A DNA stretch of 11,705 nucleotides from positions 1-11,705 of the forward strand of contig DJUV01000003.1 of NCBI GenBank assembly GCA_002440625.1, written 5' to 3'. Positions 1 to 7,060 of this stretch are shown here, piece by piece. Source of the DNA: Rhodobacteraceae bacterium UBA6273 (GTDB lineage Bacteria; Pseudomonadota; Alphaproteobacteria; Rhodobacterales; Rhodobacteraceae). The position numbers were made by a program, and so were the translations under genes. A model generated the notes under the pieces. The model was not told the origin of the DNA. It worked only from the letters and a program-made list of their open reading frames with translations, and ran no database searches. The stretch's first letter is position 1. Every line of letters begins with the position of its first letter.

Positions 1-267
1 TCCAAGAACCTGACGGCGCAGGCGGGCATGGGGGTGATGTACGAACTTGACGCCATCGCCATGGCCGTCATCGGCGGTGTCAGCCTTCAGGGTGGGCGCG
101 GCTCGATCCTCGGCACGGTTCTGGGCGCCCTCATCTTCGGTGTCATCATCTCGGGCTTCACGTTCCTAAAGCTCGACGCCTACTACCAGGAAATGGTCAA
201 GGGCGTGATCATCGTCGGCGCGGTCGTTCTCGACCAGTGGCGTCAGCGCGGCCGGTCGCGCGGGTAA
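1..267 (+). CDS. Sugar (probably inositol) ABC transporter permease, C-terminal end only
   Basis: The window opens inside this gene: frame 1 is open from the first base and 88 codons remain before TAA at 265-267. The product is the inner-membrane channel subunit of a ribose/inositol-type importer (RbsC, FrcC and IatP family). The visible part has the features conserved at the C-terminus of that family: a glycine-rich GGVSLQGGRG segment followed by GTVLGALIFGV, a hydrophobic helix, and a final hydrophobic segment (VKGVIIVGAVVLDQW) ending in a short basic tail, RQRGRSRG. The ATPase gene follows after 14 bases, so the two are surely one operon. The inositol assignment is inferred only from the iol genes downstream; ribose, fructose or xylose permeases would look the same here. 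The ATG at 28 is an internal methionine, not the start. Confidence 0.9.
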   Translation, partial: SKNLTAQAGMGVMYELDAIAMAVIGGVSLQGGRGSILGTVLGALIFGVIISGFTFLKLDAYYQEMVKGVIIVGAVVLDQWRQRGRSRG

Positions 268-281
268 AGGGAGGAAAGACC

Positions 282-1052
282 ATGAACAGCGAAATCATTC
301 TCGAAACCCGCAACCTCACCAAGCGCTACGGCGGCGTCCATGCACTGGAAGATGCGAACTTCATCCTGAGGCGCGGCGAGCATGTCGCCATCGTCGGCGA
401 CAACGGCGCGGGCAAGTCGACCTTCGTGCGCCAGATCACTGCCGTCGAAAAGCACTCTTCGGGCGAGATCCACTTCGACGGCTCTAACGTCGAATTCAAG
501 GACCCGCTCGAAGCGCGCGAAGCCGGGATCGAGACGGTGTTCCAGACGCTGGCCCTTGCCGACGATCTTGACGTGCCGTCGAACCTCTTCCTCGGGCGGG
601 AGCTTTTCCGCTTCAAGCTCGGCCCCTTCTCGGTCCTCGACCGCAAGGCCATGCGCGACCGGACGCTTGAGGCACTGAAGACAACGGCGGTCAAGATCCC
701 CAACGTCGACAACGCCATCCGCAACATGTCTGGCGGCCAGCGCCAGTGCGTCTCAATCGCCCGGACGGCGGCCTTCGCCTCGAAGATGGTGATCATGGAC
801 GAACCGACGGCGGCGCTTGGCGTGCAGGAGACCGCGCAGGTCGAAAACATCATCCGGGGGCTGAAGGAACGCGGGATTCCCATGATCCTCATCAGCCACA
901 ACCTCCGCCAGGTCTTCGACCTCGTGGACCGGATCGTGGTGTTCCGGCGCGGTCGCATCGTCGCCTCGCTGAACAAGAGCGAGACCGACGGCAACGATAT
1001 CGTCAGCTACATCACCGGCGTCAAAGGGGCGAGCGACACCGCCACCGCCTGA
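282..1052 (+). CDS. Sugar (probably inositol) ABC transporter ATP-binding protein, single domain
   Basis: This 256-residue cytoplasmic ATPase powers the permease encoded just before it. All nucleotide-binding motifs are visible: Walker A GDNGAGKS at residues 39-46, Q-loop Gln88, signature SGGQR at 150-154, Walker B MVIMDE at 169-174 followed by PTAALG, and the switch histidine in ISH at 204-206. The start at 282 is chosen because a strong ribosome-binding site (GGGAGGA at 269-275) lies just before it; an in-frame ATG at 237 would fall inside the permease gene. Ribose- and inositol-type importers commonly use a tandem ATPase of about 500 residues (RbsA, Caulobacter IatA). This one has one domain, like the fructose importer FrcA of rhizobia, to which PTAALG and the overall layout are similar. 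Substrate is inferred from the iol genes that follow; fructose or another sugar is possible. Confidence 0.93.
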   Translation: MNSEIILETRNLTKRYGGVHALEDANFILRRGEHVAIVGDNGAGKSTFVRQITAVEKHSSGEIHFDGSNVEFKDPLEAREAGIETVFQTLALADDLDVPSNLFLGRELFRFKLGPFSVLDRKAMRDRTLEALKTTAVKIPNVDNAIRNMSGGQRQCVSIARTAAFASKMVIMDEPTAALGVQETAQVENIIRGLKERGIPMILISHNLRQVFDLVDRIVVFRRGRIVASLNKSETDGNDIVSYITGVKGASDTATA

Positions 1053-1068
1053 GCTGCCCTCGGGCAGC
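1053..1068 (+). other. Intercistronic hairpin after the ATPase gene
   Basis: A perfect inverted repeat begins at the base after the ATPase stop codon: GCTGCCC at 1053-1059 and GGGCAGC at 1062-1068, separated by TC. As RNA this would form a six-pair stem with a CUCG loop. No run of T follows (the next bases are GGGAAACTT), so it is a poor intrinsic terminator. It more likely protects the upstream message from 3' exonucleases or partly reduces read-through into iolG. Its function is inference; the repeat is seen directly. Confidence 0.5.
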
Positions 1069-1128
1069 GGGAAACTTATCGAGCAGATCGCGGCCGCAGG
1101 ACCGGACCGCTGTAACGGAGGGAATGAA

Positions 1129-2133
1129 ATGACTCTAAGGTTCGGACTTCTGGGCGCGGGGCGCATCGGCAAGGTTCATGCGAAAGCCATCAGCGGCGAC
1201 GCCAATGCAAAACTTGTCGCCGTCGCTGATGCGATGGCGCCCGCAGCCGAGGCGATTGCCGCGCAATACGGCTGCGACGTGCGGACAATCGAGGCGATCG
1301 AGGCGGCGAAGGACATCGACGCCGTGGTGATCTGCACGCCCACCAACACCCATGCCGACCTGATCGAGCGTTTCGCCCGCGCCGGCAAGGCGATCTTCTG
1401 CGAAAAGCCTGTCGATCTTTCGCTTGAACGGGTCAGGGCTTGCCTCAAGGTGGTGGACCAGACCAAGGCCAAGCTGATGGTCGGCTTCAACCGCCGCTTC
1501 GACCCGAATTTCAAGGCTGTCCGCGACGCCATCGATGCCGGCAAGATCGGCAAGGTCGAGATGGTGACGATCACCTCGCGCGATCCCGGCGCGCCGCCCG
1601 TCAGCTACATCAAGGTGTCGGGCGGCATCTTCCGCGACATGACGATTCATGACTTCGACATGGCCCGCTTCCTTCTGGGCGAAGAGGTCGAAACGGTAAT
1701 GGCCTCTGCCGCAGTGCTGGTCGACCCGGAAATCGGCAAGGCGGGGGATTGGGACTCCGCCTCGGTCATCCTGACCACCAAGACCGGCAAGCAGGCCGTC
1801 ATCTCCAACTCGCGCCGCGCCACCTATGGCTATGACCAGCGGATCGAGGTGCATGGATCAGATGGCGTCGCTTCCGCCGAGAACCAGCGCCCGGTCTGGA
1901 TCGAGGTCGCCAACGGCCAGGGTTATACCCGCCCGCCGCTCCACGACTTCTTCATGACCCGCTACACCGAGGCCTATGCCGCCGAAATCGCCGCCTTCAT
2001 CGCCGCCGTGACCGGCGGGGCGAAGATCTCGCCCTCGGGCCAGGATGGCATGATCGCGCTCGCGCTCGCCGATGCCGCGGTGAAGTCGGTGAAGGAGGGC
2101 CGGGCGGTCAAGGTTTCGGAAATTCTGGGCTGA
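1129..2133 (+). CDS. iolG: myo-Inositol 2-dehydrogenase (Gfo/Idh/MocA family)
   Basis: The 334-residue product oxidises myo-inositol to 2-keto-myo-inositol (scyllo-inosose) with NAD, the first step of inositol breakdown in the cytoplasm. The N-terminal Rossmann fold shows the dinucleotide motif GAGRIG at residues 9-14, and the family hallmark EKP is at 92-94, with Lys93 the expected catalytic lysine. The motif FRDMTIHDFD at 168-177 supplies Asp170 and His174, which match the conserved Asp/His pair of Bacillus IolG in spacing. Length is normal for the family. The start at 1129 has a good ribosome-binding site, GGAGGGA at 1117-1123. It lies 76 bases after the ATPase gene, the widest gap in the inositol operon, and 5 bases before iolC. 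Related enzymes act on scyllo- or chiro-inositol or other sugars, but the iolC-D-E-B neighbours make myo-inositol the best call. The symbol idhA is also used. Confidence 0.93.
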   Translation: MTLRFGLLGAGRIGKVHAKAISGDANAKLVAVADAMAPAAEAIAAQYGCDVRTIEAIEAAKDIDAVVICTPTNTHADLIERFARAGKAIFCEKPVDLSLERVRACLKVVDQTKAKLMVGFNRRFDPNFKAVRDAIDAGKIGKVEMVTITSRDPGAPPVSYIKVSGGIFRDMTIHDFDMARFLLGEEVETVMASAAVLVDPEIGKAGDWDSASVILTTKTGKQAVISNSRRATYGYDQRIEVHGSDGVASAENQRPVWIEVANGQGYTRPPLHDFFMTRYTEAYAAEIAAFIAAVTGGAKISPSGQDGMIALALADAAVKSVKEGRAVKVSEILG

Positions 2134-2138
2134 CCGAC

Positions 2139-4052
2139 ATGACAAAGACACTCGACGTCATCACCATCGGCCGTTCATCGGTCGATCTTTACGGCGCGCA
2201 AGTGGGCGGGCGGCTTGAAGACATGGGGGGGTTCCACAAGTATATCGGCGGATCGCCCACCAACATCGCTGCCGGCACCGCCCGGCTTGGCCTGAAGTCC
2301 GCACTCATCACCCGTGTCGGCGATGAGCACATGGGCCGCTTCATCCGCGAGGAACTCGCACGTGAAGGGGTGAATGTGGAAGGCGTCAAGACGGACCCCG
2401 AGCGTCTGACGGCGCTGGTCATCCTGGGTATCCGCGACCAGCACCAGTTTCCGCTGATCTTCTACCGGGAAAACTGCGCCGATATGGCTTTGGACGAAAG
2501 CGACATCGACGAGGCCTTCATCGCTTCGTCGCGGTCCATCGTGGTGACGGGTACGCATCTGTCGCATGCCCGCACCGAGGCCGCCGTGCTGAAGGCGCTG
2601 AAGTTTGCCAAGAAGCACGGGCTGCAATGCGCGCTCGACATCGACTATCGCCCGAACCTCTGGGGGCTTTCGGGTCATGGCGACGGTGAAAACCGCTTCA
2701 TCGCGTCCGATGCGGTGACGGCGAAGCTGCAAAACCACCTGCACTATTTCGACCTGATCGTCGGCACGGAAGAGGAATTCCATATCGCCGGCGGCACCAG
2801 CGACACCGTCGCGGCGCTGCGCGCGGTGCGCGCCGTGTCGAAGGCCACGCTGGTCTGCAAGCGCGGGGCGATGGGGGCGGTGGCCTTCACCGGTGCGGTT
2901 CCCGACAGTCTGGACGACGGCGAAAGCGGCCCCGGCTTCCCGATCGAGGTCTTCAACGTCCTCGGCGCGGGTGACGGGTTCTTCTCAGGTCTGCTGAAAG
3001 GCTGGCTTACGGGCCAGAACTGGCCGACTTCGCTCATGTATGCCAATGCCTGCGGCGCCTTCGCCGTCAGCCGGCACGGCTGCACCCCGGCTTACCCGAG
3101 CTGGGAGGAGCTGCAGTTCTTCCTCAAGCGCGGCGTCAAGGAAAAGGCGCTCAGGAAGGACCGAGAGCTTGAGCAGATTCATTGGGCGACCAACCGCAAG
3201 GGCGACTGGTCGACGATGCGGGTCTTTGCCTTCGACCACCGGATGCAGCTTGAGGACATCCCCGGCGCTGATCCGAAAAAGATCGGCAAGTTCAAGGAAT
3301 TGTGCCTTGAAGCTGCGGCGAAGGTTGCGGACGGAAAGCCGGGCTACGGCCTTCTATGCGACAGCCGTCTTGGCCGCGACGCGCTTTACGCCGCCGCCGG
3401 GCAGGGCCTCTGGATCGGGCGGCCCGTCGAATGGCCGGGCTCGCGACCACTGACGCTGGAACCCGAGATCGGTCCGGATTTCGGCGGCTTGGACGAATGG
3501 CCGCTCGATCATGTCGTCAAGGTGCTCTGCTTCTACCACCCCGACGACACGGCGGAGATGAAGGCCGAGCAGGAGGCCGTGGTGACACGACTGTTCCACG
3601 CCTGCCGCCGCAACCGGCTGGAGTTCCTCTTGGAGGTGATCCCGTCGAAGGTCGCCCCGGTCAACGACCAGACCACCGCCGACATCATCACCCGCTTTTA
3701 CGACATCGGCGTCTATCCCGACTGGTGGAAGCTGGAACCGATGACGACCGAGGCCGCCTGGAAGGCCGCTTCGAATGCCATCACCACCCGCGACCCCCAC
3801 ACGCGCGGCATCGTCGTTCTGGGCCTCGGCTCGGGCGAGTCGGAACTGGCGGAAAGCTTCAGCGAGGCCGCACGGCATCCGCTGGTCAGGGGCTTTGCCG
3901 TCGGCCGTACGATCTTTGCCGAACCTGCGCGGAAGTGGATGGCGGGTGAAGTGACCGACGCGGCAGCGGTCGACGAGATGGCCGGAAACTTTGACCGGCT
4001 CTGCAAGGTCTGGGACAAGGCGCGGGCTGCCGCGGAAAAGGGTTCAGCATGA
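2139..4052 (+). CDS. iolC: Fused 5-dehydro-2-deoxygluconokinase / DUF2090 aldolase-like protein
   Basis: The 637-residue protein is about twice the length of a free IolC. Residues 1 to about 325 are a PfkB/ribokinase-type kinase: GGSPTN at 37-42 binds sugar, and GAGDG at 276-280 carries the catalytic base Asp279. It phosphorylates 2-deoxy-5-keto-gluconate (DKG). From about residue 358 to the end lies a DUF2090 domain (MRVFAFDHR at 360-368, later PDWWKLEP and GIVVLGLGSGES), thought to be an aldolase-like barrel. Fusions of this kind are common in proteobacteria and are annotated as bifunctional kinase and DKG-phosphate aldolase, which fits the absence of a separate iolJ here. The aldolase activity is inference from family annotation and context. 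The start has only a weak ribosome-binding site and sits 5 bases after iolG, suggesting translational coupling. The end overlaps iolD by four bases (ATGA). Confidence 0.95.
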   Translation: MTKTLDVITIGRSSVDLYGAQVGGRLEDMGGFHKYIGGSPTNIAAGTARLGLKSALITRVGDEHMGRFIREELAREGVNVEGVKTDPERLTALVILGIRDQHQFPLIFYRENCADMALDESDIDEAFIASSRSIVVTGTHLSHARTEAAVLKALKFAKKHGLQCALDIDYRPNLWGLSGHGDGENRFIASDAVTAKLQNHLHYFDLIVGTEEEFHIAGGTSDTVAALRAVRAVSKATLVCKRGAMGAVAFTGAVPDSLDDGESGPGFPIEVFNVLGAGDGFFSGLLKGWLTGQNWPTSLMYANACGAFAVSRHGCTPAYPSWEELQFFLKRGVKEKALRKDRELEQIHWATNRKGDWSTMRVFAFDHRMQLEDIPGADPKKIGKFKELCLEAAAKVADGKPGYGLLCDSRLGRDALYAAAGQGLWIGRPVEWPGSRPLTLEPEIGPDFGGLDEWPLDHVVKVLCFYHPDDTAEMKAEQEAVVTRLFHACRRNRLEFLLEVIPSKVAPVNDQTTADIITRFYDIGVYPDWWKLEPMTTEAAWKAASNAITTRDPHTRGIVVLGLGSGESELAESFSEAARHPLVRGFAVGRTIFAEPARKWMAGEVTDAAAVDEMAGNFDRLCKVWDKARAAAEKGSA

Positions 4053-5875
4053 CGAACAAGATACGTCTGACCGCCGCACAGGCGATGGTGCGCTATCTTT
4101 CGGCGCAGATGAACGAGGATGGCGAGCGCTTCATCGCCGGGGCCTGGGCCATCTTCGGCCACGGCAACGTGGCGGGCCTCGGCGAGGCGCTTCATGCGGC
4201 GAAGGACAGCTTCCCGACCTGGCGCGGCCAGAACGAACAGACGATGGCGCACACCGCCATCGCCTACACCAAGCAGCTTTCGCGCCGCCGTGCGATGGCC
4301 ATCACCTCCTCCATCGGACCGGGGGCGACGAACATGGTGACGGCGGCGGCGCTGGCGCATGTGAACCGGCTGCCGATCCTGCTGATCCCCGGCGATGTCT
4401 TTGCGAACCGCGGCCCCGATCCGGTCTTGCAGCAGATCGAGGATTTCGACGACGGCACCGTCAGCGCCAACGACTGCTTCCGCCCGGTCAGCCGCTATTT
4501 CGACCGGATCACCCGGCCGGAACAGCTTCTGACCGCGCTGCCCCGCGCCTTTGCGGTGATGACCGATCCGGCGAACTCAGGCCCGGTGACGCTCGCCTTC
4601 TGTCAGGATGTGCAGGCCGAGGCTTACGACTGGCCGGAGGCGTTCTTCACGCCGAAGGTCTGGCGCATCCGCCGTCCGGAACCGGACACACGGGAACTGG
4701 CGGAGGTTGCGGACATGATCCGCGCCGCCCAGCGTCCGCTGATCGTGGCGGGCGGCGGGGTGATCTATTCGGGGGCCGAAGAAGCGCTGGCCGCTTTCGC
4801 CAGCCGCTTCAACATCCCGATGATCGAGACCCAGTCAGGCAAGTCGGCCGTGGCGCAGGCGCATCCGATGAACCTGGGCGCCTCTGGCGTCGATGGCTCG
4901 GCGGCGGCCAATGCGGCGGCCGAGGTGGCCGATCTGGTGATCGGCGTTGGCACGCGGTTTCAGGACTTCACCACCGGCTCCTGGACTCTGTTCAAGTCGC
5001 CGGGGGTAAAGCTCGTCTCGATCAACGTCGCCCCCTATGACGCAGCGAAGCACGGCGCTGTCGGCCTTGTTGCCGACGCGAAGGTTGCGCTTGAACGGCT
5101 GACGGACAAGATCGGCAGCTACAAGGGCGTGGTCGACGCCAAGGCGCGGGCCGACTGGCTTGCTGCCGTCGATGCCCATTGCGCCGCGCCAAAGGACGGC
5201 AACGCCCTTCCAACCGACGCGCAGGTGATCGGCGCGGTCCAGCGCGCGACCGGCAAGGATGCCATCGCCATGAGCGCGGCGGGAACCATGCCGGGGGCAC
5301 TGAAGCTTCTCTGGCAGTCATCCGAGCGCGGCTACCACATGGAATACGGCTTCTCCTGCATGGGGTACGAGGTCGCCGGGGCGATGGGCGTGAAGCTTGC
5401 CGCGCCGGGGCGCGAGGTCATCTGTTTTGTCGGCGACGGCAGCTACATGATGGCCAATTCGGAACTGGCGACGGCGGTGATGCGGCGCGTGCCCTTCACG
5501 GTCGTCCTGACCGACAACCGGGGCTACGGCTGCATCAACCGGCTGCAGCGCGGCACCGGCGGTGCCGAGTTCAACAACCTCTATCGGGACAGCCTGGTCG
5601 AGGATCAGCCTGAGATCGACTATGTGGCTCATGCAGCGTCAATGGGCGCCCATGCGGTGAAGGCGCCGGGTATCGCAGCGCTTGAGGCGGAAATCGCCGC
5701 CGCGCGCGGGCGGAGTATCCCGACGGTGATCGTCATCGACACCGACCCGCAGAACGGGCCGGGCTTTGGCAAGGCCGGTCACTGGTGGGATGTGGCGGTG
5801 CCCGAGGTATCGGACCGAGAACAGGTTAGAAAAGCACGGCAAGCCTATGAAACGGCTGTGAAAGAGAGAGCATGA
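4049..5875 (+). CDS. iolD: 3D-(3,5/4)-trihydroxycyclohexane-1,2-dione hydrolase
   Basis: This 608-residue enzyme depends on thiamine diphosphate and hydrolytically opens the inositol-derived diketone ring to 5-deoxy-glucuronate, the only ring-cleaving step of the pathway. It has the three-domain layout of the acetolactate synthase family. The N-terminal domain includes Glu63 in RGQNEQTMAH, expected to activate the cofactor. A central domain lies at about residues 200-350. The C-terminal cofactor domain has GDGSYMMANSEL starting at 462 (Asp463 binding magnesium) and the IolD-like TDNRGYGCINRLQ. Length is normal for IolD. The start codon overlaps the iolC stop as ATGA, and the stop is one base from the iolE start, so expression of the three is tightly coupled. 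Acetolactate synthase is unlikely given the context and the IolD-specific motifs. Confidence 0.96.
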   Translation: MTNKIRLTAAQAMVRYLSAQMNEDGERFIAGAWAIFGHGNVAGLGEALHAAKDSFPTWRGQNEQTMAHTAIAYTKQLSRRRAMAITSSIGPGATNMVTAAALAHVNRLPILLIPGDVFANRGPDPVLQQIEDFDDGTVSANDCFRPVSRYFDRITRPEQLLTALPRAFAVMTDPANSGPVTLAFCQDVQAEAYDWPEAFFTPKVWRIRRPEPDTRELAEVADMIRAAQRPLIVAGGGVIYSGAEEALAAFASRFNIPMIETQSGKSAVAQAHPMNLGASGVDGSAAANAAAEVADLVIGVGTRFQDFTTGSWTLFKSPGVKLVSINVAPYDAAKHGAVGLVADAKVALERLTDKIGSYKGVVDAKARADWLAAVDAHCAAPKDGNALPTDAQVIGAVQRATGKDAIAMSAAGTMPGALKLLWQSSERGYHMEYGFSCMGYEVAGAMGVKLAAPGREVICFVGDGSYMMANSELATAVMRRVPFTVVLTDNRGYGCINRLQRGTGGAEFNNLYRDSLVEDQPEIDYVAHAASMGAHAVKAPGIAALEAEIAAARGRSIPTVIVIDTDPQNGPGFGKAGHWWDVAVPEVSDREQVRKARQAYETAVKERA

Positions 5876-5876
5876 G

Positions 5877-6788
5877 ATGAGCGTGAAGATCGGAATTTCC
5901 CCTATCGCCTGGCAGAACGACGACCTGCCGGATTTGACGGCGGCTTACACGATGGAACAGGCGCTGAAGGAAGCGCGCGAGATCGGCTATACCGGGGTGG
6001 AACGTGGCCGCCGGATGCCGCAGGATACCAAGGGGCTGAAGGCCTATCTTAACAAATACGACCTCGCGCTGTGCGGCGGCTGGTGTTCGGGCAACCTGAT
6101 GGTCAGCTCCGTGAAGGAAGAGATTGAGGCAGTCCGCCAGCAGGTCGAGCAATTCGTGGCGTTGAACTCGCCCTGCATCGTCTATGCCGAGTGTTCCAAC
6201 ACCGTGCAGGGCCAGATCGGCACGCCGGTCAACAACCGGCCCAAGCTTTCCCGTGCCGAGGTAAAGGCTTACGCGGCGAAGCTCAGCGAACTTGCGAAGT
6301 GGATGGCGGGCGAGGGCATGATGCTTGCCTATCATCACCACATGGGCTCGATGATCGAGGATCAGGAGGATGTGGATGCGCTGATGGAGGGTTCGACCCC
6401 CGAGGTGACACTTCTCTTCGACACCGGCCACCTGAAGTTCGGCGGCGGCGATGTGCTAGGCACCCTGCGCCGTTGGGGCGACCGCGTGAAACACGTCCAC
6501 TTCAAGGATGTGCGCGAGGATGTGACGAAGAAAGTCCGCAGCGAAAACAAAAGCTTCCTCGACGGCGTTATCGCTGGCGCCTTCACCGTTCCGGGCGATC
6601 CGCAGGGCTCCATTGACTTCACCGCCGTCACCGACGAACTGGCGAAGATGGACTACAAGGGCTGGATCGTCGTCGAGGCGGAGCAGGACCCTTCAACGGC
6701 CTCGCCTTATGACTATTCAAAGCTCGGCTACGGCCATATCGTGGATATCTGTCGCAACTCCGGTCTGAAGATCGAGGGGCGCGGCTGA
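5877..6788 (+). CDS. iolE: myo-Inosose-2 dehydratase
   Basis: The 303-residue product removes water from 2-keto-myo-inositol to give the trihydroxycyclohexane-dione substrate of IolD, acting between IolG and IolD although encoded after IolD. It is a xylose-isomerase-like TIM barrel. The start MSVKIGISPIAWQNDDLPD is highly typical of IolE. Candidate metal ligands and active-site residues are in YHHHMGSMIED, DTGH (Asp182, His185), HVHFKD (His206, His208) and VVEAEQD (Glu267); which of these bind metal is inference from the fold. The gene starts one base after the iolD stop, with GAGAG just upstream as a modest ribosome-binding site. Length is as expected for the family, and no defect is visible. 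Confidence 0.95.
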   Translation: MSVKIGISPIAWQNDDLPDLTAAYTMEQALKEAREIGYTGVERGRRMPQDTKGLKAYLNKYDLALCGGWCSGNLMVSSVKEEIEAVRQQVEQFVALNSPCIVYAECSNTVQGQIGTPVNNRPKLSRAEVKAYAAKLSELAKWMAGEGMMLAYHHHMGSMIEDQEDVDALMEGSTPEVTLLFDTGHLKFGGGDVLGTLRRWGDRVKHVHFKDVREDVTKKVRSENKSFLDGVIAGAFTVPGDPQGSIDFTAVTDELAKMDYKGWIVVEAEQDPSTASPYDYSKLGYGHIVDICRNSGLKIEGRG

Positions 6789-6808
6789 CGGGTCCCTGGA
6801 GGTTGGCG

Positions 6809-6847
6809 ATGGCAGACTACTCGAACATGACCGGATGCGGCGCATGA
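6809..6847 (+). CDS. Possible 12-codon leader peptide
   Basis: A very short reading frame, MADYSNMTGCGA, lies between iolE and the small membrane protein gene. It is supported by the best ribosome-binding site in this gap, GGAGG at 6798-6802, six bases before its ATG. Its TGA stop (6845-6847) overlaps the ATG at 6844 of the downstream gene as ATGA, the same junction type seen at iolC-iolD. The downstream start has no good site of its own, so ribosomes finishing the leader could restart there. Alternatives are that the site simply recruits ribosomes for the downstream gene without a meaningful peptide, or that a one-base sequence difference has split a longer N-terminus. The peptide itself has no recognisable function. 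Confidence 0.4.
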   Translation: MADYSNMTGCGA

Positions 6848-7056
6848 GGGGCAAGCTCCTCGACCCGTCGCACCCGTTCTTCCGGCCGGTCTGGGTCCGG
6901 GTGGCTGTCGTCGCGCTTTCCATCGGCTGGGGTGTGGTGGAGCTGATCTTCGGCTCGCCCGGCTGGGCCATTCTTTTCGCGGCGGCGGGGCTTTACGCAC
7001 TTTGGGTCTTCGTGACCGACAAGGGTGAAGCCCCGCCCGGTGACAACAAGGACTGA
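6844..7056 (+). CDS. Small two-helix membrane protein of unknown function
   Basis: I do not recognise a function. The predicted 70-residue protein (from the ATG at 6844) begins with a conserved-looking LLDPSHPFFRPVW segment, followed by two hydrophobic stretches at about residues 18-36 and 40-57, separated by GSPG. It ends in a polar tail, DKGEAPPGDNKD. A hairpin in the inner membrane is the likely topology. From memory, short alphaproteobacterial membrane proteins with a similar HPFFRP start and G-W-V-E-GSP pattern occur, sometimes labelled DUF3329; I cannot confirm this. An alternative in-frame start at 6835 would add MRR. I prefer 6844 because it overlaps the leader stop as ATGA and neither start has its own clear ribosome-binding site. 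The position between iolE and iolB, with 4 bases to iolB, implies cotranscription and a possible link to inositol use. Confidence 0.72.
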   Translation: MRGKLLDPSHPFFRPVWVRVAVVALSIGWGVVELIFGSPGWAILFAAAGLYALWVFVTDKGEAPPGDNKD

Positions 7057-7060
7057 GGTG

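Noticed and set aside
237..281. Longer N-terminus for the ATPase starting at the ATG at 237
   Set aside because: It would overlap the permease C-terminus and add a basic tail absent from the family; the start at 282 has GGGAGGA at the right distance.
326..994. Minus-strand open frame of 222 codons opposite the ATPase gene
   Set aside because: All Walker, signature and switch motifs are on the forward strand; the reverse product is rich in Ser, Arg and Pro with no domain.
3991..5040. Forward-strand open frame of 349 codons overlapping iolC and iolD in another frame
   Set aside because: Arg/Gly/Pro-rich translation out of frame with strongly conserved iolC and iolD; no motif seen.
7025..7060. 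Longer N-terminus for iolB starting at the ATG at 7025
   Set aside because: It lies within the coding region of the small membrane protein and adds residues not typical of IolB; 7061 has AAGGA at proper spacing.
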